A DNA stretch of 40,243 nt, from NCBI GenBank assembly GCA_947066955.1, contig CAMTAF010000022.1:1-40243 (forward strand). Reading direction: 5' to 3'. The stretch is from an uncultured Hungatella sp. Its GTDB lineage: Bacteria > Bacillota > Clostridia > Lachnospirales > Lachnospiraceae. Each line of letters begins with the position of its first letter. The first letter of the stretch is position 1. A model generated the notes under the pieces. The model did not search any database. It had not been told where the DNA came from and saw only the letters and a program-made list of their open reading frames with translations. Below are positions 16,099 to 23,948 of the stretch, piece by piece. A program made the translations under genes and the position numbers.

Positions 16099-16968
16099 AT
16101 GACGGATTTTAAAAACGCGGAAGAGCTGATGAAGCTGTGTGATGAAAACAGCCAGAGCATCTCTCAGGTGATGAGGCAGAGGGAGCTGGATCAGGGGGAT
16201 ACAGACGAGGACCAGATTCAGAGCCGCATGGGCAAGGTTTTGTCCATTATGAAAGAGTCTGCCTTTACCCCCCTAAAATCTCCGGTGAAATCCATGGGCG
16301 GCCTTATCGGGGGGGAGGCAAAGAAGCTGGAAACCTGCTGTGAGGAGGGGAGGAGCATCTGCGGCGATACCCTGAGCACTGCCGTCACCTACGCCATGGC
16401 CGTGCTGGAGGTCAACGCTTCCATGGGAATCATCGTGGCAGCCCCCACCGCGGGCTCCTCGGGAGTGGTTCCGGGAGTGCTTCTGTCCCTCCAGAAACAC
16501 TGCTCCATCTCGGATGACAGGCTGATCGACGGGCTGTTCAACGCGGGGGCCATCGGCTATCTGGCCATGCGCAACGCCACCGTGGCCGGCGCGGTGGGGG
16601 GCTGCCAGGCGGAGGTGGGAGTGGCCGCGGCCATGGCGGCCTCGGCGGCAGTGGAGCTCATGGGCGGGACGCCCCGCCAGTGCCTGGATGCCGCCTCCAC
16701 GGTCCTCATGAATATGCTGGGCCTGGTGTGCGACCCTGTGGGGGGCCTGGTGGAGTACCCCTGCCAGAACCGCAATGCCGCCGGGGTGGCCAATGCCCTT
16801 GTGGCGGCCCAGATCGCCCTGTCCGGCATCCGGCAGTGGATTTCTTTTGACCAGATGCTTGCCGCCATGTACCATGTGGGAAGACGGATTCCCTACGAGC
16901 TGCGGGAGACGGCCCTGGGGGGATGCGCGGCCACGCCCTTTGGGTGTGAATTCTGCGGGAAGAGATGA
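16099..16968 (+). CDS. sdaAA: L-serine dehydratase, iron-sulfur-dependent, alpha subunit
   Basis: 289 residues. It has 'AAPTAGSSGVVPGVL', 'GAIGYLAMRNATVAGAVGGCQAEVGVAAAMAA' and 'GLVCDPVGGLVEYPCQNRNA', and ends 'CAATPFGCEFCGKR'. The conserved cysteines in these segments ligate the labile [4Fe-4S] cluster that binds serine. The cluster makes the enzyme oxygen-sensitive and fits an anaerobe. The gene ends 18 bp before a convergent minus-strand gene with no visible terminator between. Confidence 0.95.
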   Translation: MTDFKNAEELMKLCDENSQSISQVMRQRELDQGDTDEDQIQSRMGKVLSIMKESAFTPLKSPVKSMGGLIGGEAKKLETCCEEGRSICGDTLSTAVTYAMAVLEVNASMGIIVAAPTAGSSGVVPGVLLSLQKHCSISDDRLIDGLFNAGAIGYLAMRNATVAGAVGGCQAEVGVAAAMAASAAVELMGGTPRQCLDAASTVLMNMLGLVCDPVGGLVEYPCQNRNAAGVANALVAAQIALSGIRQWISFDQMLAAMYHVGRRIPYELRETALGGCAATPFGCEFCGKR

Positions 16969-16986
16969 GAATATCTTGCAGGAAGG

Positions 16987-18189
16987 TCAGCCCCCATCTT
17001 CCGCTGCCTCCAGGATCATGTCCCGGAAGGTGTCCAGAGGCCGCGGCGTCCTCGCGGAGAACAGAAAGATCTGGTCATAGGGGCTTCCCTCGTACAGGGG
17101 CCCATAGCCGCTTTCCGCCAGCTGGTCCCGGGCGTCATCCACATAGGCAGCATAGAGATCTCCGGGATCTTTGCTCAGGAGGGCAGTGACAAAGAAGCTG
17201 TAAAAGTGGAGAAGGATCAGCATCTTTCTCACAGCGTCAAAGGTTACATGGCCGCTTCCGCTGAGGATATCCGATAAAAGCTGTTTGGAGGGGAAATTAA
17301 TCCTGGCCAGCTGGGGAAGGCCGGCATTTTTAGAGAAGGATTTTTTCTCCGCTCCAGGCTCATAGAACCGGTCCAGGCGGATCCCCAGAATCTGGGACAG
17401 CATAAAATCCGCCGATGTCACATTCTGGCCCTTCAAATCACGGAACGTTCCATGGTAGAAAAAATACTCTCTCACCGCCAGTCCTTCCAGGCTCTCGTAT
17501 TCCCTGTCTGACAGCGGGGACATGGTTTTCCTGTGAGAATTTACAAGAGCCTGGTCCCGAACAGTGCCCTGGATCCGGCCGAGAAGCCTATTTAGCTCCC
17601 TCCTGGCGCTCTGGTTAAATTCGCCGAAGCTCCTTTGGCGGGATTTCACATAATCGAAAAATTCCTGGTCTGTTCCAAGGGCCAGGATTTCTTTTTCCAT
17701 ATCTCTGGTACGCAAAATGATTTCCCGATGATCCGAAGTTCCCAGAGAGTTCAGAAGTTCCCGGGTTTCTGCCAGAAGTTTTTGGGCCTGGCCGTAGTCC
17801 TTTCCCACAGAAAAGCAATAGCAGTACACGGATTCCAGGAGGCTCCGGCAGTTAAAGCCCCGGCTTAAGTACACATGCTGAAAAAAGTCACAGACCTGAG
17901 AGTAAGTAAAACGGAAAACAAAACAGAGCTCATGCATCCTCTGCCGGCTTCGGGCCTCAAAAAAAGGGCGGCTCTTCCCGGAAAACCAGCTTCTTAAAGT
18001 AGACTTCGTCATGGGAACCGAGGCCGCCTGGTACAGGTTGTAGAGAAAGAGAGCGCAGGCGTCCGCGTCCCGGAGATCCCCTGTGTAGCCGTAATCTCTC
18101 AAGATCTCCGCCAGCCGGAGGGAAAAAGACTGGCAGAGGCGGGTGTCTGTGGCGGCGGATTGCTGTAAGATATCATCAATATAGGACAT
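16987..18189 (-). CDS. Uncharacterised protein with possible N-terminal HTH, partner of the STAND kinase gene
   Basis: 400 residues, not matched to a named family. Residues ~50-75 (ASVPMTKSTLRSWFSGKSRP) look like a helix-turn-helix of the 'xxxTLRxWxxGKxRP' style. This is followed by a helical region rich in aromatic and cysteine residues (FFQHVYLSRGFNCR, ESVYCYCF), then a longer helical C-terminal half. ATG 18189 is chosen for the AGGAGGA at 18196-18202; a GTG at 18240 has no ribosome-binding site. It is divergent from the kinase/NB-ARC/TPR gene and shares the 18190-18373 control region, so a regulator of, or sensor partner for, that gene is plausible. Function is inference only. Confidence 0.75.
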   Translation of the reverse strand: MSYIDDILQQSAATDTRLCQSFSLRLAEILRDYGYTGDLRDADACALFLYNLYQAASVPMTKSTLRSWFSGKSRPFFEARSRQRMHELCFVFRFTYSQVCDFFQHVYLSRGFNCRSLLESVYCYCFSVGKDYGQAQKLLAETRELLNSLGTSDHREIILRTRDMEKEILALGTDQEFFDYVKSRQRSFGEFNQSARRELNRLLGRIQGTVRDQALVNSHRKTMSPLSDREYESLEGLAVREYFFYHGTFRDLKGQNVTSADFMLSQILGIRLDRFYEPGAEKKSFSKNAGLPQLARINFPSKQLLSDILSGSGHVTFDAVRKMLILLHFYSFFVTALLSKDPGDLYAAYVDDARDQLAESGYGPLYEGSPYDQIFLFSARTPRPLDTFRDMILEAAEDGG

Positions 18190-18260
18190 GGAAGATTCCT
18201 CCTGTCGGTATTTTGAGGGCGCAAGCTTTGGTCGGACCACCCGCCAGGGTGCTGACCTGC

Positions 18261-18276
18261 GTGCGCATCAGCGCAC
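18261..18276. other. Perfect hairpin in divergent control region
   Basis: GTGCGC and GCGCAC pair perfectly across an ATCA loop. It lies between the divergent starts at 18189 and 18374. It may be an operator palindrome or a hairpin in the leader of the minus-strand gene. Confidence 0.4.
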
Positions 18277-18308
18277 TTCCGATTGTAACATTTTTGGTGG
18301 GAAAATGG

Positions 18309-18338
18309 AAGACACCTTATGTTGTTTTGTGGTAAGAT
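18309..18338 (+). promoter_or_regulatory. Likely promoter of the STAND kinase gene
   Basis: AAGACA (18309-18314) and TAAGAT (18333-18338) are separated by 18 bp, about 35 bases before the GTG start. Both hexamers match the vegetative consensus in four or more positions. Confidence 0.4.
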
Positions 18339-18373
18339 AGCGGAAAGATGAATTTTAGGCAGAGGTGAAGAAT

Positions 18374-21300
18374 GTGGATAATCGAAAAGCCCTGGAACCG
18401 GGAAGTGTCATAAAAGTTTATAAAAACAGGGGAGAGACAGGGCCTGAGACCTTGTTTCAGATCAAGAGCGAGGCAGGGCGGGGAGGAAGCTGCATTGTCT
18501 ATGACGCTGCTTACGTGGACTCTGTGGGAAGCCGCCATCCGGTCCGCTTAAAAGAGAGCTTTCCGTATCAGGTAAATTGCGGCAGGGATGAAAAAGGCTG
18601 TCTGCGTCCTTTGCCAGGCCAGGAACCCGGGTTTCTCCGGGAACAGGAAAAATTTATCAATTCCTACAAAAACCAGGTTGAGATCCGAAAAGAGATGGGC
18701 CTGACCAACATAACCGTCAGCGCGTTTCAGCTTTACTATGGCAATGGAACCGTGTACTCCATGATGGATTACAGCCAGGGGAGCGACTACGGCAGTGTGG
18801 AACCAGAGGGACTCTGGGAGACGCTCAGGAGAACAAAAGCCGTGGCAGCGGCCCTGAAGCAATACCACAGAGCCGGATATCTGCACCTGGACATAAAGCC
18901 GAAAAATGTCTGGATCATCCCGGAGACCATGGATGTGGTCCAGCTGTTTGACGTTGACTCTGTCACAAGAAGAGAAGAACTGGGAGAGGGTCAGGCCTGG
19001 CTAACCTTCTTCACGGAAGGGTTCGCGGCGCCGGAGCTGGTGTCCGGAAATGTTCAAAAAATAGGTCCGGCCGCGGATCTCTATGGGCTGGGGGCTCTTC
19101 TGTTTTTCCGCCTTATGGGGACCTGCCCCCAAAGGCAGGACAGAGAATACCAGGCAGTGTACGATTTTTCCAGGCTTCGGGAGGAATATTCCTGGTGCGG
19201 GCCCGGATTTTTCCGCAAGCTGAGAGAATTTTTCCACAGGACCCTGGCCGCGTCTCCCAGCCTCCGCTTCCCGTCCATGAACCAGGCAGAGGAGGCTCTG
19301 GAGGAGCTTTTGAAACTGTCCGATCCCGGCAGGGTCTGGGCAGTGCCGAATTTTTCCTATCACCAAAACTGCTTTGTGGGGAGGAAGAGAGAGCTGGGGG
19401 AGATCGGGGAGCGGCTGGAGGAGAAGCATGTGCTGTTCCTCCACGGAATCGGCGGCATCGGAAAAACCGAGCTGGCCATGAATTACGCTTACGAAAAAGA
19501 AGACCTCTACGATACCATCCTCATGCTCCGGGTAGAACACAGCCTGGAGGACAGCTTAAGCCGGGAGGACATCACGCTCCAAAACTTTGCCAGGGAGGAG
19601 TCAGAGGAGGCATCCCGGTACAGCAGGCGGAAGCTGGCTGCCATGAAAACCTGTCTCGGGGAAAAGGATCTGCTGATCCTGGACAACTTTGACCTGGAAA
19701 ATGACGAGCTGCTGGAGGAAGTATTGGAGCTGCAATGCCGGATCCTGGTAACTTCCCGGTGTGATTTTTCAGACTGGAATTATCCGCAGATGGAGGTTGA
19801 GGCCCTGGAGAACATGGAGGATCTCCTGGCTCTTTTCCGGGCTTTTAATGATCTTCCCTATTCCGGGGACGAAACAGAGGCTGTGGAAGACCTCATAACG
19901 CTGGTGGAACGCCACACCATGCTCACGGAGCTGATGGCAAAAAACTTAAGGGATTCGGGAACCGCGCCGTCACAGCTTAGAGAAAGGCTCAAGGAGGCAG
20001 CGGGGACTCTCGGCCTGGAGCCGGAGCCGGTGCGGCATAGGAAAGACAAGGTCCGGCGGCAGGCAGCCGTCCAGGAGCACTTAAAAATCCTGTTTGACAT
20101 CAGCGAGCTGGGAGAAAAAGAGCTGCGGGTTCTGGACAATCTGTCCCTCTTTGCGGGAGTCCGGATCCAAAGGCAGATCTTTCTCCAGTGGTGCCAAGAA
20201 GATCTGGGAAAGGAACTGGAACTTCTCATCAGGAGAGGCTGGATAGAAAGCGGCAGGGAAGAGAACAAAGACAAAGTATCTCTCCACCAGATTATCCTGG
20301 ACCTGATCTATGAGGATAGAAAGCCAGGGGGAGAAAGCTGCGGGGGACTGGTCCGGTCCATGACCAGATACGCCTGTGCGGATCTGGAAAACAGGGTGGA
20401 GGAAAACGTCAGGGACAAGCTCTGCGCTATTGTCGCCAGAAGGCTCCAGGGAATTCACCAGGAGACCCTGGCCCTTTATCTGGTGTGCTGCGAGAAGATC
20501 CACTGCGAGCCCCGGTGGCTCTCTCTGTGCCTGGAGGAATATGGAAAAAGAGAAGAAGAATGCAGCGATCAGCTGGCAAGAGTCTGGTGCGTTAAGGGGA
20601 AGGAGAAGCTGAAGGAGCTCTCGGACTGGGAATATGTGGGGGAAGAAGAGCAGCAGAAGGACATAGGGGTCCAGGCGGTCTCGTACCTTGAGAAAGCGGT
20701 TCAGTATAAAGAGCGGTCTGTGGGAAGAAAGGACTACGGGGAATTTCTGTACTTTTTGGGGAAATACTGCAGCAGTGCCGCAGATAATTTCATGATCGAG
20801 GAATCCGTCTCTATCCTGCTGGATTCTTTTGGCGTTAAATGCATGGAACAGGGAGCAGAGATCTATGAGGGAGAAGAAGAGAGAGATGAGAACCTGCTGA
20901 CAGATATGTATGACAGTCTTATAGAATTCTATGACCCGGAAGCCTTTACCATGGTGAGGCCAGAGCATTTCGGAGACATAAAAAAACGGCTTGCCTATTC
21001 CAAAAAGAGAGAGAAAATCCGGCCCTCCAAGACAGTAGATGAGAATGGAAATGTTGTCATCTGTCTGGACTCCCATCAGATATCCCTTACAAATGCCGGG
21101 GAACAGGCAGAGAGCCTGGGGAATCTGGAGGAAGCGGCGGAATATTTTTTGATGGCAGAGGAGAACATGGAAGAAGAAATGCAGTTCTATGTGGATAAGC
21201 CGGGATATTTGTACGAGCAGGCCGGGCAGTATGACAAAGCTCTGACTTACTTTATGGAGCGGTACGAAAACCAGAAGGACAGCCAGGAGGACGGAAATCG

Positions 21301-22750
21301 GGCTCTGTGCATCGGAAGGCTGCTGAGGAAAAAGGGGCAGCATGAAGAGGGAGCCAGATACTTAGAACAAAGCATGGAATTCTTTCAGCAGAAAATGAAG
21401 GAAAGCAAAGCCGAGGAAGGGTGGAAAGGAGAAATCCTGGGACAGGTTTTGGAAAATTATCTGGAGTTATCCCGGATTCCAGGGCAAAAAGGTGAGGAGA
21501 ACTGGAAAGCGGGGGTGGATTTCTATGAGAGGGAACGGAAAGAAGTGAGCCTGAGCCGGAGTGCTCTGGACTTCCAGATGGAGTGGGCCAAAAGGCTGGC
21601 AGCAGCCATTGAGGAGGGGAATGAGGAGGAAAACGAGGAACCATCAGGAAGCAGCCGCCCAGGGAAGGGCAGGGACGAAAAGTCCAGGCTTCTGGAACAG
21701 ATCGGGGAAATCCTCATAGACGGAGGAAGGAACTGTCTGGAACACTACGCTTGCACAGAAACCGGGCCAAAGCTTACAAAGACGGCAGAGGGGATCTGGT
21801 GGAGGATTCCAAAAATCTCTCTGCAGATCCAGCTGCTGGTGGTCTGCGGCATGGTGTTTCAAAACATGATTCCCGAAAATGAGGAGAAAGAAAAAGGATG
21901 TTATGAGAAAGCCCTGGAACTTTTGGAGAAAACAGGGCAGGGAGAAAAACTTCAGGCCATGGAGCTGCGGAAAAATCTCGTAAGGGTCTGCAATTCCCTG
22001 AATCTCGAGGAAGAAGCCAGGGTCTATGGCAGAGACTGCGATTACGAGATGCTGGCAAAAGAAAAAGTTAAAGAGATAAAAGATCAGGGCACCTACGACA
22101 ATGCCTCCCGGCTCAGAGAGCAGATGGAAGTGTGGCAGGAAGCAGGAGATGACATAAGAGAGAGCGTTTCCGGTGAGGAGAAAGGCAGGGACCGGGACAG
22201 GCGCCTTGGCCAGGCCATCCGATGCTACAGGCAGGGACTTTCCCTGTGGAAGCAGATGGACCAGGAGGGGAAGCGAAAAAACCTGTACTGGTTTGGCCGG
22301 GGGTGGGGACATCTGGCGGAAACCGAGAAAACCATGGGAGAATATGAGAAAGCCCGAAAGGCTGTTCTGCGCTGGCGGGAAGAAGTTTTAAGACAAATCG
22401 GGGAGGGACAATTTGACAGGTGGAATCTGATCAGCCAGATAAACGGCCTTGCCCGAATTTTCGAAAAACTCCAGGACACAGACTGGGAGATCACCTGCGC
22501 CCTGGAGAGAGGAATCCTGGAACTGGAGGCAGAGGAAGACTACGACTGGAAAAAAGCAGACCCGGACAGCGCCGGGGAGGCCTTTTTCATGCGCGTGGAC
22601 CAGGGAATTACAAAGAAACAGATTGACACAGTCCTGGATGTATGCCAGGATGTCCTGAGATTATGCCAACCAAAAGAAAAGCAGGCCCTTAAAGAAGCCT
22701 GCCAGAACACAATAAAACGATATAGGGAAGAGCAGGTCTCATTCAAATAG
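18374..22750 (+). CDS. Ser/Thr kinase - NB-ARC (STAND) - TPR signalling protein
   Basis: About 1458 residues. Residues ~20-320: protein kinase with a glycine loop (GRGGSCIVYDA), ATP lysine in VRLKESF, catalytic loop HLDIKPKN (H171, D173, K175, N178), a DVD in place of DFG, and FAAPEL. Residues ~330-620: STAND NTPase with Walker A GIGGIGKTELA (K364), Walker B LLILDNFD (D437) and an ILVTSR sensor, then a winged-helix-like part. From ~770 to the end: repeated helical TPR-type units (for example ESLGNLEEAAEYFLMAEEN, EQAGQYDKALTYFMERY). Such proteins oligomerise on a signal and phosphorylate partners. GTG 18374 is placed after AGAGGTGA; GTG 18365 would overlap it. GC content resembles the upstream chromosome, unlike the operon after 23.6 kb. 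Confidence 0.9.
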   Translation: MDNRKALEPGSVIKVYKNRGETGPETLFQIKSEAGRGGSCIVYDAAYVDSVGSRHPVRLKESFPYQVNCGRDEKGCLRPLPGQEPGFLREQEKFINSYKNQVEIRKEMGLTNITVSAFQLYYGNGTVYSMMDYSQGSDYGSVEPEGLWETLRRTKAVAAALKQYHRAGYLHLDIKPKNVWIIPETMDVVQLFDVDSVTRREELGEGQAWLTFFTEGFAAPELVSGNVQKIGPAADLYGLGALLFFRLMGTCPQRQDREYQAVYDFSRLREEYSWCGPGFFRKLREFFHRTLAASPSLRFPSMNQAEEALEELLKLSDPGRVWAVPNFSYHQNCFVGRKRELGEIGERLEEKHVLFLHGIGGIGKTELAMNYAYEKEDLYDTILMLRVEHSLEDSLSREDITLQNFAREESEEASRYSRRKLAAMKTCLGEKDLLILDNFDLENDELLEEVLELQCRILVTSRCDFSDWNYPQMEVEALENMEDLLALFRAFNDLPYSGDETEAVEDLITLVERHTMLTELMAKNLRDSGTAPSQLRERLKEAAGTLGLEPEPVRHRKDKVRRQAAVQEHLKILFDISELGEKELRVLDNLSLFAGVRIQRQIFLQWCQEDLGKELELLIRRGWIESGREENKDKVSLHQIILDLIYEDRKPGGESCGGLVRSMTRYACADLENRVEENVRDKLCAIVARRLQGIHQETLALYLVCCEKIHCEPRWLSLCLEEYGKREEECSDQLARVWCVKGKEKLKELSDWEYVGEEEQQKDIGVQAVSYLEKAVQYKERSVGRKDYGEFLYFLGKYCSSAADNFMIEESVSILLDSFGVKCMEQGAEIYEGEEERDENLLTDMYDSLIEFYDPEAFTMVRPEHFGDIKKRLAYSKKREKIRPSKTVDENGNVVICLDSHQISLTNAGEQAESLGNLEEAAEYFLMAEENMEEEMQFYVDKPGYLYEQAGQYDKALTYFMERYENQKDSQEDGNRALCIGRLLRKKGQHEEGARYLEQSMEFFQQKMKESKAEEGWKGEILGQVLENYLELSRIPGQKGEENWKAGVDFYERERKEVSLSRSALDFQMEWAKRLAAAIEEGNEEENEEPSGSSRPGKGRDEKSRLLEQIGEILIDGGRNCLEHYACTETGPKLTKTAEGIWWRIPKISLQIQLLVVCGMVFQNMIPENEEKEKGCYEKALELLEKTGQGEKLQAMELRKNLVRVCNSLNLEEEARVYGRDCDYEMLAKEKVKEIKDQGTYDNASRLREQMEVWQEAGDDIRESVSGEEKGRDRDRRLGQAIRCYRQGLSLWKQMDQEGKRKNLYWFGRGWGHLAETEKTMGEYEKARKAVLRWREEVLRQIGEGQFDRWNLISQINGLARIFEKLQDTDWEITCALERGILELEAEEDYDWKKADPDSAGEAFFMRVDQGITKKQIDTVLDVCQDVLRLCQPKEKQALKEACQNTIKRYREEQVSFK

Positions 22751-22801
22751 AAGAGAGAAAGTCATTTTTACAAATTTTTTCAAGGATCAGGTATACTGAA
22801 T

Positions 22802-23092
22802 TTAAGAGGAACTCTGGCGGTTGTTGGCTGTTTTGGCCGAACCTCTGGGGTTTTCTTCATGTACGCGGAAATCCAGCAGTTCCTTGGCAGGGATCTGCAG
22901 CACATCGGCGATGGAAAACAAGGTATCCAGGGAAATATGTGTCTTCATATTGGGTGCCTCGATGTTGGATATATGGGTGCGGCTTAAATCCGTAAACTCG
23001 GCTAAGTCCAGCTGGGTAAGGCCGCAGAGCTTGCGGTAGTAGGCGATATTGAGGCCCAGCTGCTTGTAATAGGACTGATATTCTGATTTCAT
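22802..23092 (-). CDS. XRE-family HTH transcriptional regulator
   Basis: 96 residues. A Cro/CI-type HTH (about residues 11-70: LGLNIAYYRKLCGLTQLDLAEFTDLSRTHISNIE...) is followed by a short polar Ser/Asn-rich tail. It should bind a palindromic operator as a dimer. Ribosome-binding site CAGGAGG precedes the ATG. It lies exactly at the junction between the STAND kinase gene and the low-GC operon and is divergent from that operon, so it is the obvious candidate for binding the palindromes at 23405 and 23545. Confidence 0.92.
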   Translation of the reverse strand: MKSEYQSYYKQLGLNIAYYRKLCGLTQLDLAEFTDLSRTHISNIEAPNMKTHISLDTLFSIADVLQIPAKELLDFRVHEENPRGSAKTANNRQSSS

Positions 23093-23177
23093 GGTGCTAC
23101 CTCCTGAATAGTACCATTTTAAACTATGGGATTGGAGGGGTTAAACCAATGAAATATGTGCAAAAGCAAAGAAAATA

Positions 23178-23206
23178 TTTGCAAAAATCGACATAGATGG
23201 TATAAT
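23178..23206 (+). promoter_or_regulatory. Candidate promoter of the injection/Hsp70 operon
   Basis: A perfect TATAAT at 23201-23206 has TTTGCA at 23178-23183 (17-bp spacer, four of six matches). Transcription starting near 23213 would give a leader of almost 400 bases carrying both palindromes before the J-domain gene. Confidence 0.55.
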
Positions 23207-23404
23207 GGCGGTAGGTGTTTTATTGCGCTAAAGTTGCCCTCAATATTCAATATCTTTTGGAGACAATAATTTTAGAAAAGATTTTTAGGAAACTGCGAGA
23301 AGAAAAGGGCAGCCGATAAGAGGGATTCTGGTAGAAAGTACGGTAATAGGTTATTTTAAGGAAATTTTGAAGAAAGACAGAAAAGGTGAATGGGGTCTGG
23401 GAAG

Positions 23405-23430
23405 TGACCAAAAAGTATACCTTTTGGTCA
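23405..23430. promoter_or_regulatory. Operator-like palindrome 1
   Basis: A 26-bp palindrome centred on GTATAC, with TGACC ends mirrored as GGTCA and only one mismatched pair. An 18-bp stretch of it (23410-23427) is repeated as an exact inverted copy at 23544-23561. Confidence 0.65.
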
Positions 23431-23544
23431 AAATGCTCAAGATACAAATTCAGTCTGATTCTACCATAATATTACAACATTTTCAATGTTTTGAGTTCTT
23501 TTTATGGAGATTTCCGACTAAAATCGATCATAATCTTCTATTGC

Positions 23545-23562
23545 CAAAAGGTATACTTTTTG
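23545..23562. promoter_or_regulatory. Operator-like palindrome 2
   Basis: CAAAAGGTATACTTTTTG, the same GTATAC-centred palindrome, lying 45 bp before the J-domain start. Its centre is 136 bp (about 13 helical turns) from palindrome 1, a spacing that could allow DNA looping by a dimer or tetramer repressor. It overlaps a TATACT that could act as a -10 element. Confidence 0.6.
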
Positions 23563-23606
23563 ATTTTTCGTGTATAAAACTGTTTAGCGGGAACAAGGAG
23601 GCTGCA

Positions 23607-23948
23607 ATGTTAATAACAGAGGCATTGGATATTCTGGAACTAGATCGTTCGGCATCCCCGGAGATGATAAAGAGAGCTTATAAAAGACTGGCAAGGAACT
23701 ACCATCCGGACAATAAAGCAACACGGGATGAGAAGATGTTTCTAAAGGTAAAGGAAGCATATGAATGTTTGAAAAACAGAGTTTCTCCGGAGGACTCAGA
23801 ATCAGCTAGCACAAGAAAGGCAAGACAGGAGCCATGTTTTCAATGTGGAGGTACAGGAAAGAGGAAGATAAAGAGGAAAACCCAGAGAGGAATCATGGTT
23901 GTAACAATACCATGTGAGAACTGTAAAGGAACAGGCTATGGGGGATAA
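23607..23948 (+). CDS. Small J-domain protein with half DnaJ zinc-finger
   Basis: 113 residues. Residues 1-60 form a J domain with helix II 'RAYKRLARNY' and the invariant HPD at 33-35, needed to stimulate Hsp70 ATPase. Residues 77-110 carry two CxxCxGxG motifs (C77/C80 and C103/C106), one complete zinc centre, whereas DnaJ has four such motifs and two centres. No Gly/Phe region or substrate-binding C-terminal domains. ATG 23607 follows AAGGAGG. The toxin gene starts inside its last codons. It is the dedicated co-chaperone candidate for the three Hsp70-like proteins encoded downstream. Confidence 0.88.
   Translation: MLITEALDILELDRSASPEMIKRAYKRLARNYHPDNKATRDEKMFLKVKEAYECLKNRVSPEDSESASTRKARQEPCFQCGGTGKRKIKRKTQRGIMVVTIPCENCKGTGYGG

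Larger units (their letters stand above)
23093..23606. other. 514-bp AT-rich regulatory spacer without a convincing gene
   Basis: No conserved coding sequence was recognised. An open frame from 23367 runs into the J-domain gene, but its N-terminal part is low-complexity, lacks a good ribosome-binding site and contains the palindromes, so it is not counted. The spacer holds a consensus -10 element (23201), two related palindromes, and a possible weak promoter for the XRE gene on the minus strand (TAAAAT, complement of 23116-23121). Confidence 0.6.

Noticed and set aside
20081-21343. 420-residue minus-strand open frame inside the STAND kinase gene
   Set aside because: Long antisense frames are common opposite GC-rich, Glu/Leu-rich coding DNA; the plus frame has clear NB-ARC and TPR signals throughout.
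23410-23561. Insertion element bounded by 18-bp inverted repeats
   Set aside because: The arms enclose only 116 bp without coding sequence, each arm is itself a palindrome and no target-site duplication is obvious, so operator sites explain it better. A very small MITE cannot be fully excluded.
23367-23606. Extended N-terminus of the J-domain protein (193 residues from 23367)
   Set aside because: The added part has no ribosome-binding site, is hydrophobic/low-complexity and spans both palindromes, while AAGGAGG precedes ATG 23607 where the J domain begins.
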